From Diphasiastrum complanatum (taxonomy: Eukaryota > Streptophyta > Lycopodiopsida > Lycopodiales > Lycopodiaceae): 64,000 nucleotides of DNA. This document shows positions 11,713-23,438 of this stretch, one piece after another. Both the position numbers and the translations under genes were made by a program. How positions within the stretch are numbered: the first letter of the stretch is position 1; every line of letters begins with the position of its first letter. The stretch lies in the NCBI GenBank assembly GCA_029204225.1, contig CM055094.1, forward strand, positions 6,578,548-6,642,547. Direction: 5' to 3'. The notes beneath the pieces were generated by a model that ran no database searches, was not told the DNA's origin, and saw only the letters and a program-made list of their open reading frames with translations.

Positions 11713-13342
11713 CTTGATACCTTTTGGCATCAATAGTGTTTGAAACCACGTTATGTTCCAAAGAAACTGCAGCATTTGCTACAGGAATATTCAACTGTCT
11801 TGGCAAATGACAACATTGGTCCAAGTGAGTCTTAACCTTCCGAAGTACACCATCATGTAGACCTAACCCTACCAACTCAGCGGGGACAGTTTCTGACGAT
11901 CCATATAATGCAAACTCTTTCTGCACTGCTTGCACCAGGTTTCCTCCTTTCGTCGACCCTAACATTTGCCGCTCTGCAGTTTCCAACCCATCTTCTTCAT
12001 CTGATCCTTGTTTTTCAGAAACTATACTAGCTTTTTTTACTTCCACAGCAGTAAAGCCGTTCAAGTAAGAAACTCCTTTCCCGATCACAGCTCTTTCGTA
12101 AAGACCATTCGAAGAAAAGGGTGAGAATTTTGCCTTGTCCGACAGAATTGCCTTTGCTTCGTGTCGATCTAGTTCCCCAGGCAAGACCCAGGTCCTTTCA
12201 TTCTCATGTCCTGGAGCAGAATTTATCAAGAGTTCACTGCCCCTTTGCATTTTCCTTGGTTTAACTAAAGGCCGCAGCGGCCAAACTCGTACACCCCCCT
12301 GTTCACCAAGGAGCAGGTGCTGCAAAGAAAGGTGCAAAGAGTAGATAGGTCTATTGCAATCCAAAACTGCACATTTTATGAGGAGAAGAGATTCCTTTGT
12401 TGTAGTCAAATGCTTGCTGTGGCTACAGTTCTGCTTTTTGAGAGCCCCCCCTTTGAAACCCCCAAATGTTTCCTCAATCTCACTTCTCTGGTGCAGCTCG
12501 GGCAATCCTGCGGTTACAGTAGGGATTTCCCTATTTGGTGCAGTGGCTGACGAAATCTTTGCTGCCATGACCCAAATCTTTGCGGCGGATGCAGAGTAGA
12601 GAGCAATAACATTGACAGATGCAACCATCTTCACAGCAATGCCATGCGGTACGTCAAGGCGAGCACTGCCCTGACGACCACCCCATGTTGTACTCAAACA
12701 ACTTTTACCAGCTCTTGTATTGGTTTCTTCTGCATTTTGTCCCCCGGAATGGATATTCACAGCCATGCGGACAAAGGAAGGCGGCTCACACAGCCATGCA
12801 TGAATATCTGTGCAGGCTCCACCCTTTGCGGGAGAGGCAGTCACAAAGCAAACCTGTGCATTTCCATTCAAAGCCTTGCTTCTCAAGGCTACCTGCTTCA
12901 ATGGCCTGACATCGCCACTTCCATTTCCTGCCTCCTCAGGCAACAGAATCGAGCTTTCATGCCCGCCATTCCCTGCTTCTACCTTCAGCTCCTGCGGCAC
13001 CCCTGCCACACCCGAAACCCTAGCAGGCCTTAAATTAGCACTAAAAGACTTCACCTCCTGCTTCAAAGGCGTCAACACTTCCCTAGAGGGCTTAGGGTCT
13101 TCCCTTAAGGGCATAGCCCCCTCATTTGAGGGCATGCGGATCTGCAAGCGTAAAAAACAGGCATCAGAGCATGGTTTAGGGCACCTCACCAAGGCCCTTG
13201 AGGGTTGAGCTAAGGACACCAGCACACAGGAGCCGTCTGCCAGGAGGAAGGCCGCTGTGTCAGACCCCTGCTGCGGCTCCAGCAGCGCCTTCACCACCTT
13301 GGAGGGGTGCGTGTCCGCTATGCGCAGCCTGCAGCCCCGCAT
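11713..13342 (-). CDS. Host gene 1, exon 1: plant protein of unknown function
   Basis: This is the 5' coding exon of a minus-strand gene. It has 543 codons plus one base and ends at a consensus donor (CAAG|GTAAGT, intron begins at 11712). I chose the ATG at 13342 because the frame further upstream opens only with TTG. The N-terminus after this ATG (MRGCRLRIADTHPSKVVKAL) looks like a natural start. Later segments such as LHLSLQHLLLGEQGGVRVWP and KTHLDQCCHLPRQL read like structured, possibly beta-propeller-like repeats. There is no signal peptide or membrane segment. From memory it resembles a conserved plant family of unknown function, which I could not verify. The middle third is low in complexity. 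A GCCATC repeat lies about 150 bases upstream of the start. Confidence 0.8.
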
Positions 13343-14229
13343 CCCATCCCTTGTTGTTCTTGCTTCATTGCCAATCTCCCAATCCGCTGCCAAACCCCCA
13401 CCACACCATCACTGCGCTTATTTCCTCTTGCCTCTGCTCTGCTTCCCTTACAGGATCGGAATTATACTAGCGCTACCTGCTGCCCTTCACCATCATCGCC
13501 ATCGCCATCGCCATCGCCATAGCTCAATGCTTCTCTCTTTTCTCTCTCTCGCTCGCTCGCTCGCTGGATGGCTCTCGTAAAAGATGAAAGAGAGATACGC
13601 GAAGGACGCTTAAATTGCTTAATTGCGTGTTTAATTAAGCATAAACCTTGATTAAGGGCTAATTAATATCTGGATTAGTGTTGTAGCCTTGAGGACGGCT
13701 CTTCCTCAATAGACACGTGCCTCATTCTTTTTTGTTGTGATTAACATAGTAACTTGGTGCCTTGGTGCCTATATCTAGGGTGTCACTCGGCTATCGAGTG
13801 TTGTTGTGAGCAGGGGAGAGCATGTAGCCAACCGTGATTGCCACATAGGCCTGTACTGGTCCACAAGGGAGAGGGGGATGCAATCGACTGTGATTGCCAC
13901 AAAGGCATGTACTCGTCCACAAGTGGGGGATGTTTGAGAGATGGCACTACTGTTAGCACTAATTTTCAAGCCTCTGCCAACATCTAGATGAGGGTAAGCA
14001 CAGTTGGTTATTTGTTGCTTAACTCAGGGCCTAGTGAGAGTAGTGTGCATTTTCCTTGGCTCTACATGTGTGTGACGAGGAAAGAGGAGAAAAATGTGGA
14101 GAAGCAAGCTATCGCAACCCTCTATGTGCCCATGCATTACACATCACTCCTATTCCAACTTGGATGATTACAATTCCCCTCTTCCCCTCATATTTTGCAA
14201 CAAGGAATAGATTTACCATTACACCCCCC
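13343..14229. other. 5' flank of host gene 1; no other gene seen
   Basis: This is the region upstream of the host gene 1 start. It contains a short (GCCATC)n run near 13490-13520 and CT/GCTC-rich sequence to about 13565, probably 5' UTR and core promoter. The remainder up to the LTR at 14230 shows no coding feature I recognise. Confidence 0.5.
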
Positions 14230-15247
14230 TGTTGGAAATTGGAGCAATGTCAGATTTCTCGGTGCGTGCACAACGTCTACCCCTAGTAAAGGTTTCGTAG
14301 GCGAACACAAAAGGAATGCGCTTTGCAGAAGCGTTATCAGATCAAAAGCTAGAGCTTATTATCAACACAAAATTATCAGTCATATGAATATTTAATCTAC
14401 AAATAATTTATTTGCATGGCATGAACGGCGATGAATCAGAACAGAATGATAATACATCCGACCAAGTACTAGACGATTCAAATTGCTGGAATAGAAATTC
14501 TATGATCGCAAATAGAACAAGTCTGAATGCAGATACAAGGCACGTTCTTCCTAAAACAATACTCTGGTATATTAGAGAGGAGGAATGAATTATTGCGCTC
14601 TTGCTTGAAATCTTCTTCTGCTTGAATTATTGATTATCACTCTATCTTACACTCTTTATTTTGAACTACTGATCTTATCATTACAATGACAGATCTACAT
14701 GAGAACAATCGGTGATGCCTGATTATTGGAGAGAAGAGTGGATTTTAGCACCATCACCGCTTTGGGCTGTAACCGCCTTGCTCTGTTAGTGACCTCTAAT
14801 TAAGGTCTGTACTCTACAAAATGGGATTAAGGCACCATGTTGCTAAGTCAATTTAGTTGAGAAGTCGAAAACTTCGATGTCGAGCTGCCTTTGAGAAGAT
14901 GTTGAAGACTTCGACGACAGAGTTGCTCTTGAGAAGATGTCCATGACTTCGACGTCAGAGACGTCGAAGACTTCGAGGTCGAGCTTGCTCTTGAGAAGAT
15001 GTCGATGACTTTGAAGTCGGAGACTTCCATGCCGATGATGTGGATGTCGAGCTTGCTCTATTTAAATAATGACCTTTGATCGTCGAACACTTCGGACACT
15101 TCGATGTCGAGAAAGTCGAAGAAAAACTGTCATCGACTTGTCTTGTATATCTGTAGGCTGCGCAACATTTCAATGTATTTACATACAGCAAATGAATGGA
15201 TCTAGATTAGTGAAGAGATAAGGGATGGAGAGGATAGGAATCCAATA
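14230..15247 (-). repeat. 3' LTR of a minus-strand Copia (element D)
   Basis: On the minus strand a polypurine run of Gs (15256-15248) is followed by TATTGGA, and the other end reads TTCCAACA at 14230, giving imperfect terminal inverted repeats (TRTTGGA). The U3 part (15120-14860) contains repeated GTCGAAGACTTCGA-type palindromes. A TATTTAAATA box lies at about 15056-15067, correctly placed inside the repeat-bearing region. Confidence 0.6.
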
Positions 15248-15309
15248 CCCCCCCTTGATCTGGATCCTTGAATGCCTTGATTTTTAAATTCAAGATAGCA
15301 CAAAAACTC

Positions 15310-15785
15310 TTGTGTGCTTCCTAACTTAACCCCTTTTTAAATATGTCAGCTGTCATGTACTGGGTTCTGCAAAATTTCAGACTCACTTCCTTGTTAAGTA
15401 CTTTGCTCCTAATATAGTGGTACTTAATCTCGATGTGCTTGCTCCTAGAATGAAATCTAAGATTGATTGATAATGCTATAGCACTCTGATTGTCGCACTG
15501 AATAATTGTTGGAGCAGTTTGTCTAAGACCAATATCGGACAATAGATTCCTCAATCAAATTGCCTCTTCGGTAGCCTGAGAGGCTGCAATGTACTCTGAT
15601 TCTGTCGAAGACATTGCAATGGAGGTCTGCTTTCGACTATTCCAATATACTGGACCATTATTGAACAGGAAGACTACTCCAGATGTCGATCTTCTGGTGT
15701 CTATATCACCTGTCCAATTCGCATCTATATATCCATGAAGTGTATGGATATCAAATCTTCATCTCCATAGCAGATACAAAGGTCA
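15310..15785 (-). pseudogene. Copia RNase H fragment (element D)
   Basis: The minus strand reads YIDANWTGDIDTRRSTSG, SSTESEYIAAS, CDNQSAIALS and ADIFKKGLS, the C-terminal RNase H of a Copia polyprotein. A stop lies in the middle. The coding sequence breaks off near 15785, so only the 3' end of the element remains. It is the same family as the plus-strand element at 16139-20645. Confidence 0.85.
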
Positions 15786-15789
15786 ATGG

Positions 15790-16138
15790 TAGCTCTGTTG
15801 GATTATTCTCCTTCTTACTAATCGACTAATCGATTTTAATCTTCATCCATTGTTTATCCAGTTCTGCGGATTTTCTCGTGTTTTTACACAGTCTGCAGTT
15901 TTACAAGTGTTTTTACACAATTTACAGAAATACACGGAGTTGACAACAGTGTTGCCTTTTTCACCTGTCAGGAATCTCGTGACTAAATGCAGTGTCATCT
16001 TTTTTGCATTTTTTTACTTGTCGGGAATCTCGTGCAAATATACAGAGTCGCATTTTTCGCTTTTTCCAATGAGCCTCAAATGTTAAGAAAATGACTCTGG
16101 CAAAGTGTGGGACAACCCTAAAGGATATTTTAAGGCAT
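15790..16138. other. Unassigned stretch between two Copia elements
   Basis: AT-rich sequence with loosely repeated TTTTTACA..CAGT and GGAATCTCGTG phrases (for example near 15972 and 16022). It may be an LTR remnant. No coding feature is seen. Confidence 0.4.
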
Positions 16139-17141
<1,003 letters not shown>

Positions 17142-17153
17142 TGGTATCAGAGC
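17142..17153 (+). other. Primer-binding site of Copia element C
   Basis: TGGTATCAGAGC directly follows the LTR end CA. It is the exact initiator-Met tRNA complement seen in plant Copia elements. Confidence 0.9.
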
Positions 17154-17348
17154 AATTTCACTACTTCTTTATCTGATACCAACATACTATCAGAGCGAAA
17201 TCTCTAATACTTGATATCTTTCGTGATACCAAATTGATAATCATACTCTTCAGTTCTTCTCAACCTTTCACTATCAAAGAATTGATTTTCTATTGTTGGC
17301 ATTGATGCATCTTAGCGTCATCGATACAATCGACACACTAAGTTTCAG

Positions 17349-20300
17349 ATGGATTCTCAAAGTAAAGTCGGTCTCATTGCAGACAAGCTAAATGAATCCA
17401 ATTATCATTTGTGGAGATTTAACATGAAGACCTTGCTAATCGCCAACGAATAATGAGATATTGTTACAGGTATAGAAGTAAAACCTGAAGACGACGATTC
17501 AAAGTGGAAAGTGAAGGACAGTAAAGCTTTTGCACTTATTATCCTCAATACATCAAATACACAGATTGGACACATAACTGAAGCTAAAACTTCAAAAGAC
17601 GTTTGGGACATCTTGAACTCACCATATGACGTGAGGGACATAACTACTAAGTTACATCTATGAAGGAAATTCTTCACATTCAAAATGTCTACTGGTGATT
17701 CTCTTCAGAGTCACATCAACCAGTTTAAGAATCTCTTGCAACAGATGGTCGTTGTCGGATCAATCATAGACGATCAAGATGCAATTATGACATTGCTTTC
17801 AAGCTTGCCCTCTACATATGAGAACTGGGTGATGATCATATCGACACACTCAGATTGAACTCTTACTAGAGTTATCACTATGTTGCTGCAAGAAGACAAT
17901 AGAAGAAGTCAAGACACTCCGTCTACTTCCTCCTCTCAGGCTCTATATGTCAACAAAGGCTCTAAGCGACAGAAGCAAAAAATCTCCAAGAAGGCTGCAA
18001 CAAATCGGAAACAGACTCAAAGTCAATCACAGTCATTAGATCCATAGTCGAAGAAGAAGATGTTTTGCAGGTATTGCAAGCGCAATAACCATGAGATCAA
18101 GGATTGTCGAATTCTCCAAGCGAAGAATGCAGCCAAGCAACCTGATCAACAAGCAAACACAGTTTCATCATCTCCCTAGGTCGAAGTGGACGAGGGCGCA
18201 TTCATGGTCAACGATCAAATCACATTTTTGGATGATTCATGGTTTCTGGATTCTGGAGCTACACAACACATGACCAATCAACGTGAGATCTTCAACTCCT
18301 ACACGCCTTACAGCACGAAGAAATTTATTCATCTTGGTGACAATAGTACTCACACTATTGAAGGTGAAGGTACTGTAAGATTGCAATTCCAGCATGATCA
18401 ATTCAAATTACTATCAAAGGTCTTATATATTCCTAAACTTTCTACAAATCTGTTACTAATGAGTAGAATTACATATTTAGGTCATAAAGTAGAATTTGAA
18501 TTTGATCAATGCAAGATTATCGATAGGAGTAATAAGATCCTTGCACTCGGCAAAAGATAGGGTTACTTATATAGATTGACGTATTGTTATTCTGAGTTTA
18601 GTCAAGCCTTGAAAACCTCTCTTCTAGTCAATAAAGCATTACTATGGCATCATCGCTTAGGACACTTGAATTATGCATCTTTTTTTAACATGTCTGGACA
18701 ATCCATGGTTCTTGATCTCGACTATCTTTCTAGTAAGGTCGATCTCCATGTCTGTCATAGCTGCATCTTTGGAAAGCAGGCTAGGATTCCTTTTAGATCA
18801 AACCATAGGCATGCAGCAAAAGATCTGTTAGATGTTGTTCGTACAAATATATGTGGACCTATGCAAACTCCTTCATTGCTAGATGCAAAGTATTTTATTA
18901 CCTTTATTGATGAATTCTCCAGAAGAACAACTGTTTATTTCATTAAACAAAAATTAGAGGCTTTCATCAAATTCAGACAATTCAAAGAGCATGCTAAGAA
19001 TCAAACTGACAAACGAATCAAAGTACTGAGGTTAGATAACAAAGGAGAATACATCTCCACCGAATTCAAGGAGTATTGCCTTAACAACGACATTGAGCAA
19101 CAATACATTACCTCCTATTCGCCTCAGTCAAATGGTCTTGCTGAGAGAAAGAACAGAACCTTAGTTGAATCGGCAAAGTGCATGTTATTACATGCGACAC
19201 TTCCGAAGTGCTTCTGGGTTGAAGATGTTTCAACAACAACCTATATTCAAAACAAATGTCCTACTAAAGGCCTATCAAACAAAACACCATTCAAAATTTG
19301 GACAGGAACCAAACCTTCTTTATCAAACTTACGAGTTTTTGGATGTACTACTTTTGCGCAGATTCCTCATGATCTCAGGAAGACGCTCCACTTCCAGAGT
19401 ATCAATGTGTTTTCATCAGCTACACTACTTCAGAGCAAGCCTACAAGTTGTTCGATCCCATCGAGTCGAAGATATTCACTAGTCGGGATGTCATCTTCAT
19501 CGAAGATCAGTTTCAAGACCTCAAAGGAAAGGGCAGTCCCTAGCCGACGTATCAGATTCTTCTGACGCATTGAACTTTCCAGTTCCTCAGTCGACTATTC
19601 TCATTGAAGATCCAAGCTCTTCTACTTTTGACGAACAACAAATCAACGACGGATCAAAAAATGATGTCGCAAATCAGCAACTATAGTATGATGGAAATTA
19701 TCAACTTCATGTATTACCCAGAAGATCATCAAGGGCTAGCAGACCACTTGAAAGGTATATCGACGTGTCTGCAGCCTATCTTGTTCAGGAACCGACGACT
19801 ATCCAAGAGGCACTCAATCGGCCTGATTCAGATCTCTGGAAAGAAACTATGGATACAGAGTATTCATCTCTTATCAAGAACCAGACATGGACAACCGATC
19901 TGGGTAAAGCTCATTTTTGCCTTGGTATACAAATCCACAGAGACAGAAAACAGAAGTTGGTTTACATTACACAACAGAGATACATCTACAACATGTTAGT
20001 CAGATATAATCTGATGAATTGCAAGTTAGCTCTCACCAATGACACTAGGTCTCAAATTGTCAAAGAACCAGTGTCCCCAAACAATTTATAAGAAACAGTA
20101 GATGTGTGAGTATTTTTACCATTCTATTATAGGATCTCTTATGTACGCCATGATATGTACCGGGCCAGACATAGTTTTTGCAGTCAGCTCTCTCAGTCAG
20201 TTTATGACTAATCATGGTGTAACACATTGGAAGGCTCTTATCAGAGTCATGAGATATCTTTGAGCTACTGTGAACTTTTGCATTTGTTATGGAGCAGTCG

Positions 20301-20645
20301 GCAATGACAAACTCAATTTACTCAGTGGTTACACATATGCAAGTTGGGCAGGAGATGTAGACACTCGTAAATCCACCTCCTGATTTACATTCTTCCTTAA
20401 CAATGGTCCAGTTTTTTGGAACAGTCGCAAGCAATCTTCAATAGCTCTATTTTTCACTGAATCAAAGTATATCGCAGCCTCTCAAGCTACAAAGGAAGCA
20501 ATTTGGTTGAAGAATTTACTCTCAAATATCGGTCTGAATCAATATGCTCCGACGACATTATTTTGTGATAATCAAAGTGCCATTGCTTTATCAGCCAACC
20601 CTAGATTTCATTCTAGGAATAAGCACATTGAACTGAAGTATCACA
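17349..20645 (+). pseudogene. Copia element C gag-pol, RT core deleted
   Basis: Gag starts at an ATG (MDSQSKVGLIADKLNESNYH) and has stops near 17451. The zinc knuckle CRYCKRNNHEIKDC is intact (about 18065). Protease LDSGATQHMT is intact (18250). Pre-integrase keeps HHRLGHLNY..CHSCIFGK. The integrase core (18830-19160) has TNICGPM where the first catalytic Asp should be (Asp to Asn), but keeps RLDNKGEY and LAERKNR. After QTW (about 19890) the frame jumps to DLGKAHFCLGIQIHRD, so the whole RT palm including YVDD is missing. RNase H continues to KYHMI at 20645, where the element is cut. There is no 3' LTR. Confidence 0.9.
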
Positions 20646-20698
20646 TGATTCATGTGTGTTCCTTTTGGAGTGAGATGGTCCTCACATGAATCATGTGA
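20641..20698. repeat. Perfect 16-bp inverted repeat at the Copia breakpoint
   Basis: TCACATGATTCATGTG (20641-20656) and its exact complement (20683-20698) are separated by 26 bases. They sit where the Copia reading frame ends. Confidence 0.85.
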
Positions 20699-23342
20699 GT
20701 TTCTCCAAACTTAGAACCATATCAAACTTAACTTTGGGATTTTTTTAATTATTTTATGCCCCAGGTCACTTATTCCTAAGAATTACTACTTTGCTACTTG
20801 TGCTCATTGGGTTGGGCTTATACGTGCAAGATGTCAGTGCCCTCACACTTATGAAATCAAATTGTACAATGTGCTATGGTGGGGCCTACTTAGTAAGCCT
20901 AGTTTATTCAATGGTGGGACCCACTAAGTGCCCACCATTAGTTTTATTCTTTGTTGAGAATTGCTTACCAACAATAGCGATTAACAAAAAAAAATTATTA
21001 CAAGCTTAAAATTCTAGTAAGGCAAAGCATATAGTGGGGCAATGGTAAAGTCATACTCTTTGATTGAAAAAGCCAGCTCGTCAAAAAGGGCCATGTAGTT
21101 TTCTAGGACCAAAAAATATTCCTTTTAAAGTTGTGGTATTGAAGGTAAGAAAGAACAAGACATGATATGCACTTACCTGGATTTGATAGTGGCACGTCTA
21201 TCTATATGACTTTCAAACTTCAATGCAAGTTATATTCATTTCACACAACCTTGCAAAAGAATGCACTACAATGGCAAGGGAAGTTACAATTTGATTGAAT
21301 TCCAATCTTGGATAGACTTCAAAGAAGTCTTCATTTGGTTGTGGTGCTACCATTAAGAGAGTGATCTATTAAATATTATCATATCTAGTAAAAGTATAAT
21401 GTCCTCAATACTATCTATTACTACAAAGTCTTATGCAACAACTTCAAGAACCTTTTTCTACATTAAAAGAAACATTTATACACCTCGTGAATGGGATTAA
21501 AGGAAGGAAAACTACAATCAATGACAATCCCTTCAAAGGGATTCTACCCAAGGCCATATAAATTGTGAGGAAAAGAATAGAAACGAGACTATTCAAAAAG
21601 TAATACGATTATTGCACATTTTAAGTCGTCAATGGATGATGCAAATATACTGTTTGGATGGCTTCTTGAGCATGCAAGGAAAACAAGTGTCGAAGATATA
21701 TAGATGTATATTGATGGTTGTCCAAATATGCAAGAAAACATTGCAACATGCATTAATTGCTCAATTGGATAACCTTCATTCACTAATTGTCATATTGAAG
21801 AGTCCAAATATGCAAGAAAACATTGCCACATGCATTAATCGCTCAATTGGATAACCTTCATTCACTAATTGTCATATTGAAGAGTCAATGGAAGAGAATC
21901 ATTTTATTAAAACTATGAAGGGTACATACATAATGGTATGTTTGACTAGACTAATCTGATATGGAAAAGAGTTATTCACCAAATATAGCTACCATCATCT
22001 TTTGCATACATGTGTAGAAAAGGCTCTAAAGCCAATATGATAATGTAAATTGATAATATGACTAAATTATCGTGAAGAAAAAAACTATAATTTCATTATG
22101 AGAGAGCCTCATTGGAAGACCAGAACTAGTTTAAACAAATATTCAAGTCGCTAGATGATAGGAAGAATCAACACAAACAAAAGCAATGTCATCAAACTAA
22201 TCTAAGAAATGCATTCTCTTGTTTATTGGCTCATACAAGGACTCTCTTAGTCATGGACAAAACAATATCATGGAATATCTAGAACAAACTTTATCGATTG
22301 CCACCAATAAAATATGATGGATCATAGAGAATATATGTTAAAGGATGATGAAACTAGAATATACATAGAAAACCTTATAACGTGTCACCAAAAAATCTAT
22401 GTTGTTCGAATAAAGTATTCACCTTTTGTAGCTTCAAGATAGTGGGTCATAGAAGACTTTGAAATGAATTATACTTCATCGAAATCTCATGCTATGGTAT
22501 AAAAAAGTCATGGCTTTCCTTGTAATATAGCACAAAGGGACCAAACTAGCCTTCCTCTTCATGTCATATGGGTATATGGGTTTATCGTGCTTCTTGAATA
22601 AAATTCAATTTAAGTTATACCCTCATATGTTGTGACAGTAACTTCTCGTGATGAATTTGATGGAACTTGTCTCTCATCAACTAATAGATATTTTCTTCAA
22701 CATTCTTGGATTGACTTGCTAGTCATTTGAAGTGTCCCTAAGATTGCAAAGTCGATAAGTCTTTAAGAACCTTGGCAAAAACAAAGAGTGGCATGCCTTT
22801 CGATAAACCAAAGAGGTGTTTGATTCCATTCCTGATTTAACCATGAAGGATCCCAATGGCTACTCAAATATTAAAGACCTGCAATTATAATCAATGCACT
22901 GAATTGATCATTCACAATAAAATAAATCTACCAATTACGAGACTCTTGTTACTGCAACAAGCAATAATAACAAAGTAACTCTCTACCGAGTTGGTTGCTT
23001 TCTTTGACAAAGTGCTACTTTTTATACAAGCTTATTCTTCATATTATACCACTTGCTAGTTCTACACCAAAGCTCTATAGAATCCTTGCACCAAAGCATT
23101 CTAGCCAGAGCAAGTGGAATCCATGAACATTTGCACCAAATCAACTAAAGAGGCCACTAATTGTTACACTGCACTGTGATCAGCAGCACACTAGTCCTTG
23201 AAATGCCAAACTTGTGTGGGAAAACTTTTTCTTATAAAAAATGAGAATAAAATTAGCCAGGAGATGGTAAAGAGGCCCTTTTGGTGGAATGAATCTCCCT
23301 GTGATGATAAACCTCACACCCCAAAACCTGTCCACAGTACAT
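20699..23342. other. Unrecognised region between Copia element C and RRP36
   Basis: No gene I can support. It contains an 82-bp tandem duplication (21720-21883). Scattered short retroelement-like phrases were too degraded to name. The final few hundred bases are presumably the 3' UTR or downstream flank of RRP36. Confidence 0.4.
21720..21883. repeat. 82-bp tandem duplication
   Basis: Two nearly identical 82-base units, 21720-21801 and 21802-21883, each beginning GTCCAAATATGC. They differ at two positions. Confidence 0.9.
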
Positions 23343-23438
23343 TCAGTCAGCTGTGCGGCGGTACGGCACATATCTGTGGTCCTTAGCAGCATTCTTTTTC
23401 CGCCTCTTTGCCATATAAGTTTCCAGCTTACCACTTGC
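23343..23438 (-). CDS. RRP36: RRP36 exon 10 (C-terminus)
   Basis: Acceptor CTAACAG|GCA. Encodes ASGKLETYMAKRRKKNAAKD and then HRYVPYRRTAD, followed by TGA at 23345-23343. The basic RRKKNAAKDHRYVP end is diagnostic for the family. Confidence 0.95.
   Translation of the reverse strand, partial: ASGKLETYMAKRRKKNAAKDHRYVPYRRTAD

Noticed and set aside
12619-13208. Several plus-strand ORFs of about 100-130 codons
   Set aside because: They lie opposite exon 1 of host gene 1 and have no independent support.
13342-13393. Start of host gene 1 at 13393
   Set aside because: The codon there is TTG; the first ATG is at 13342.
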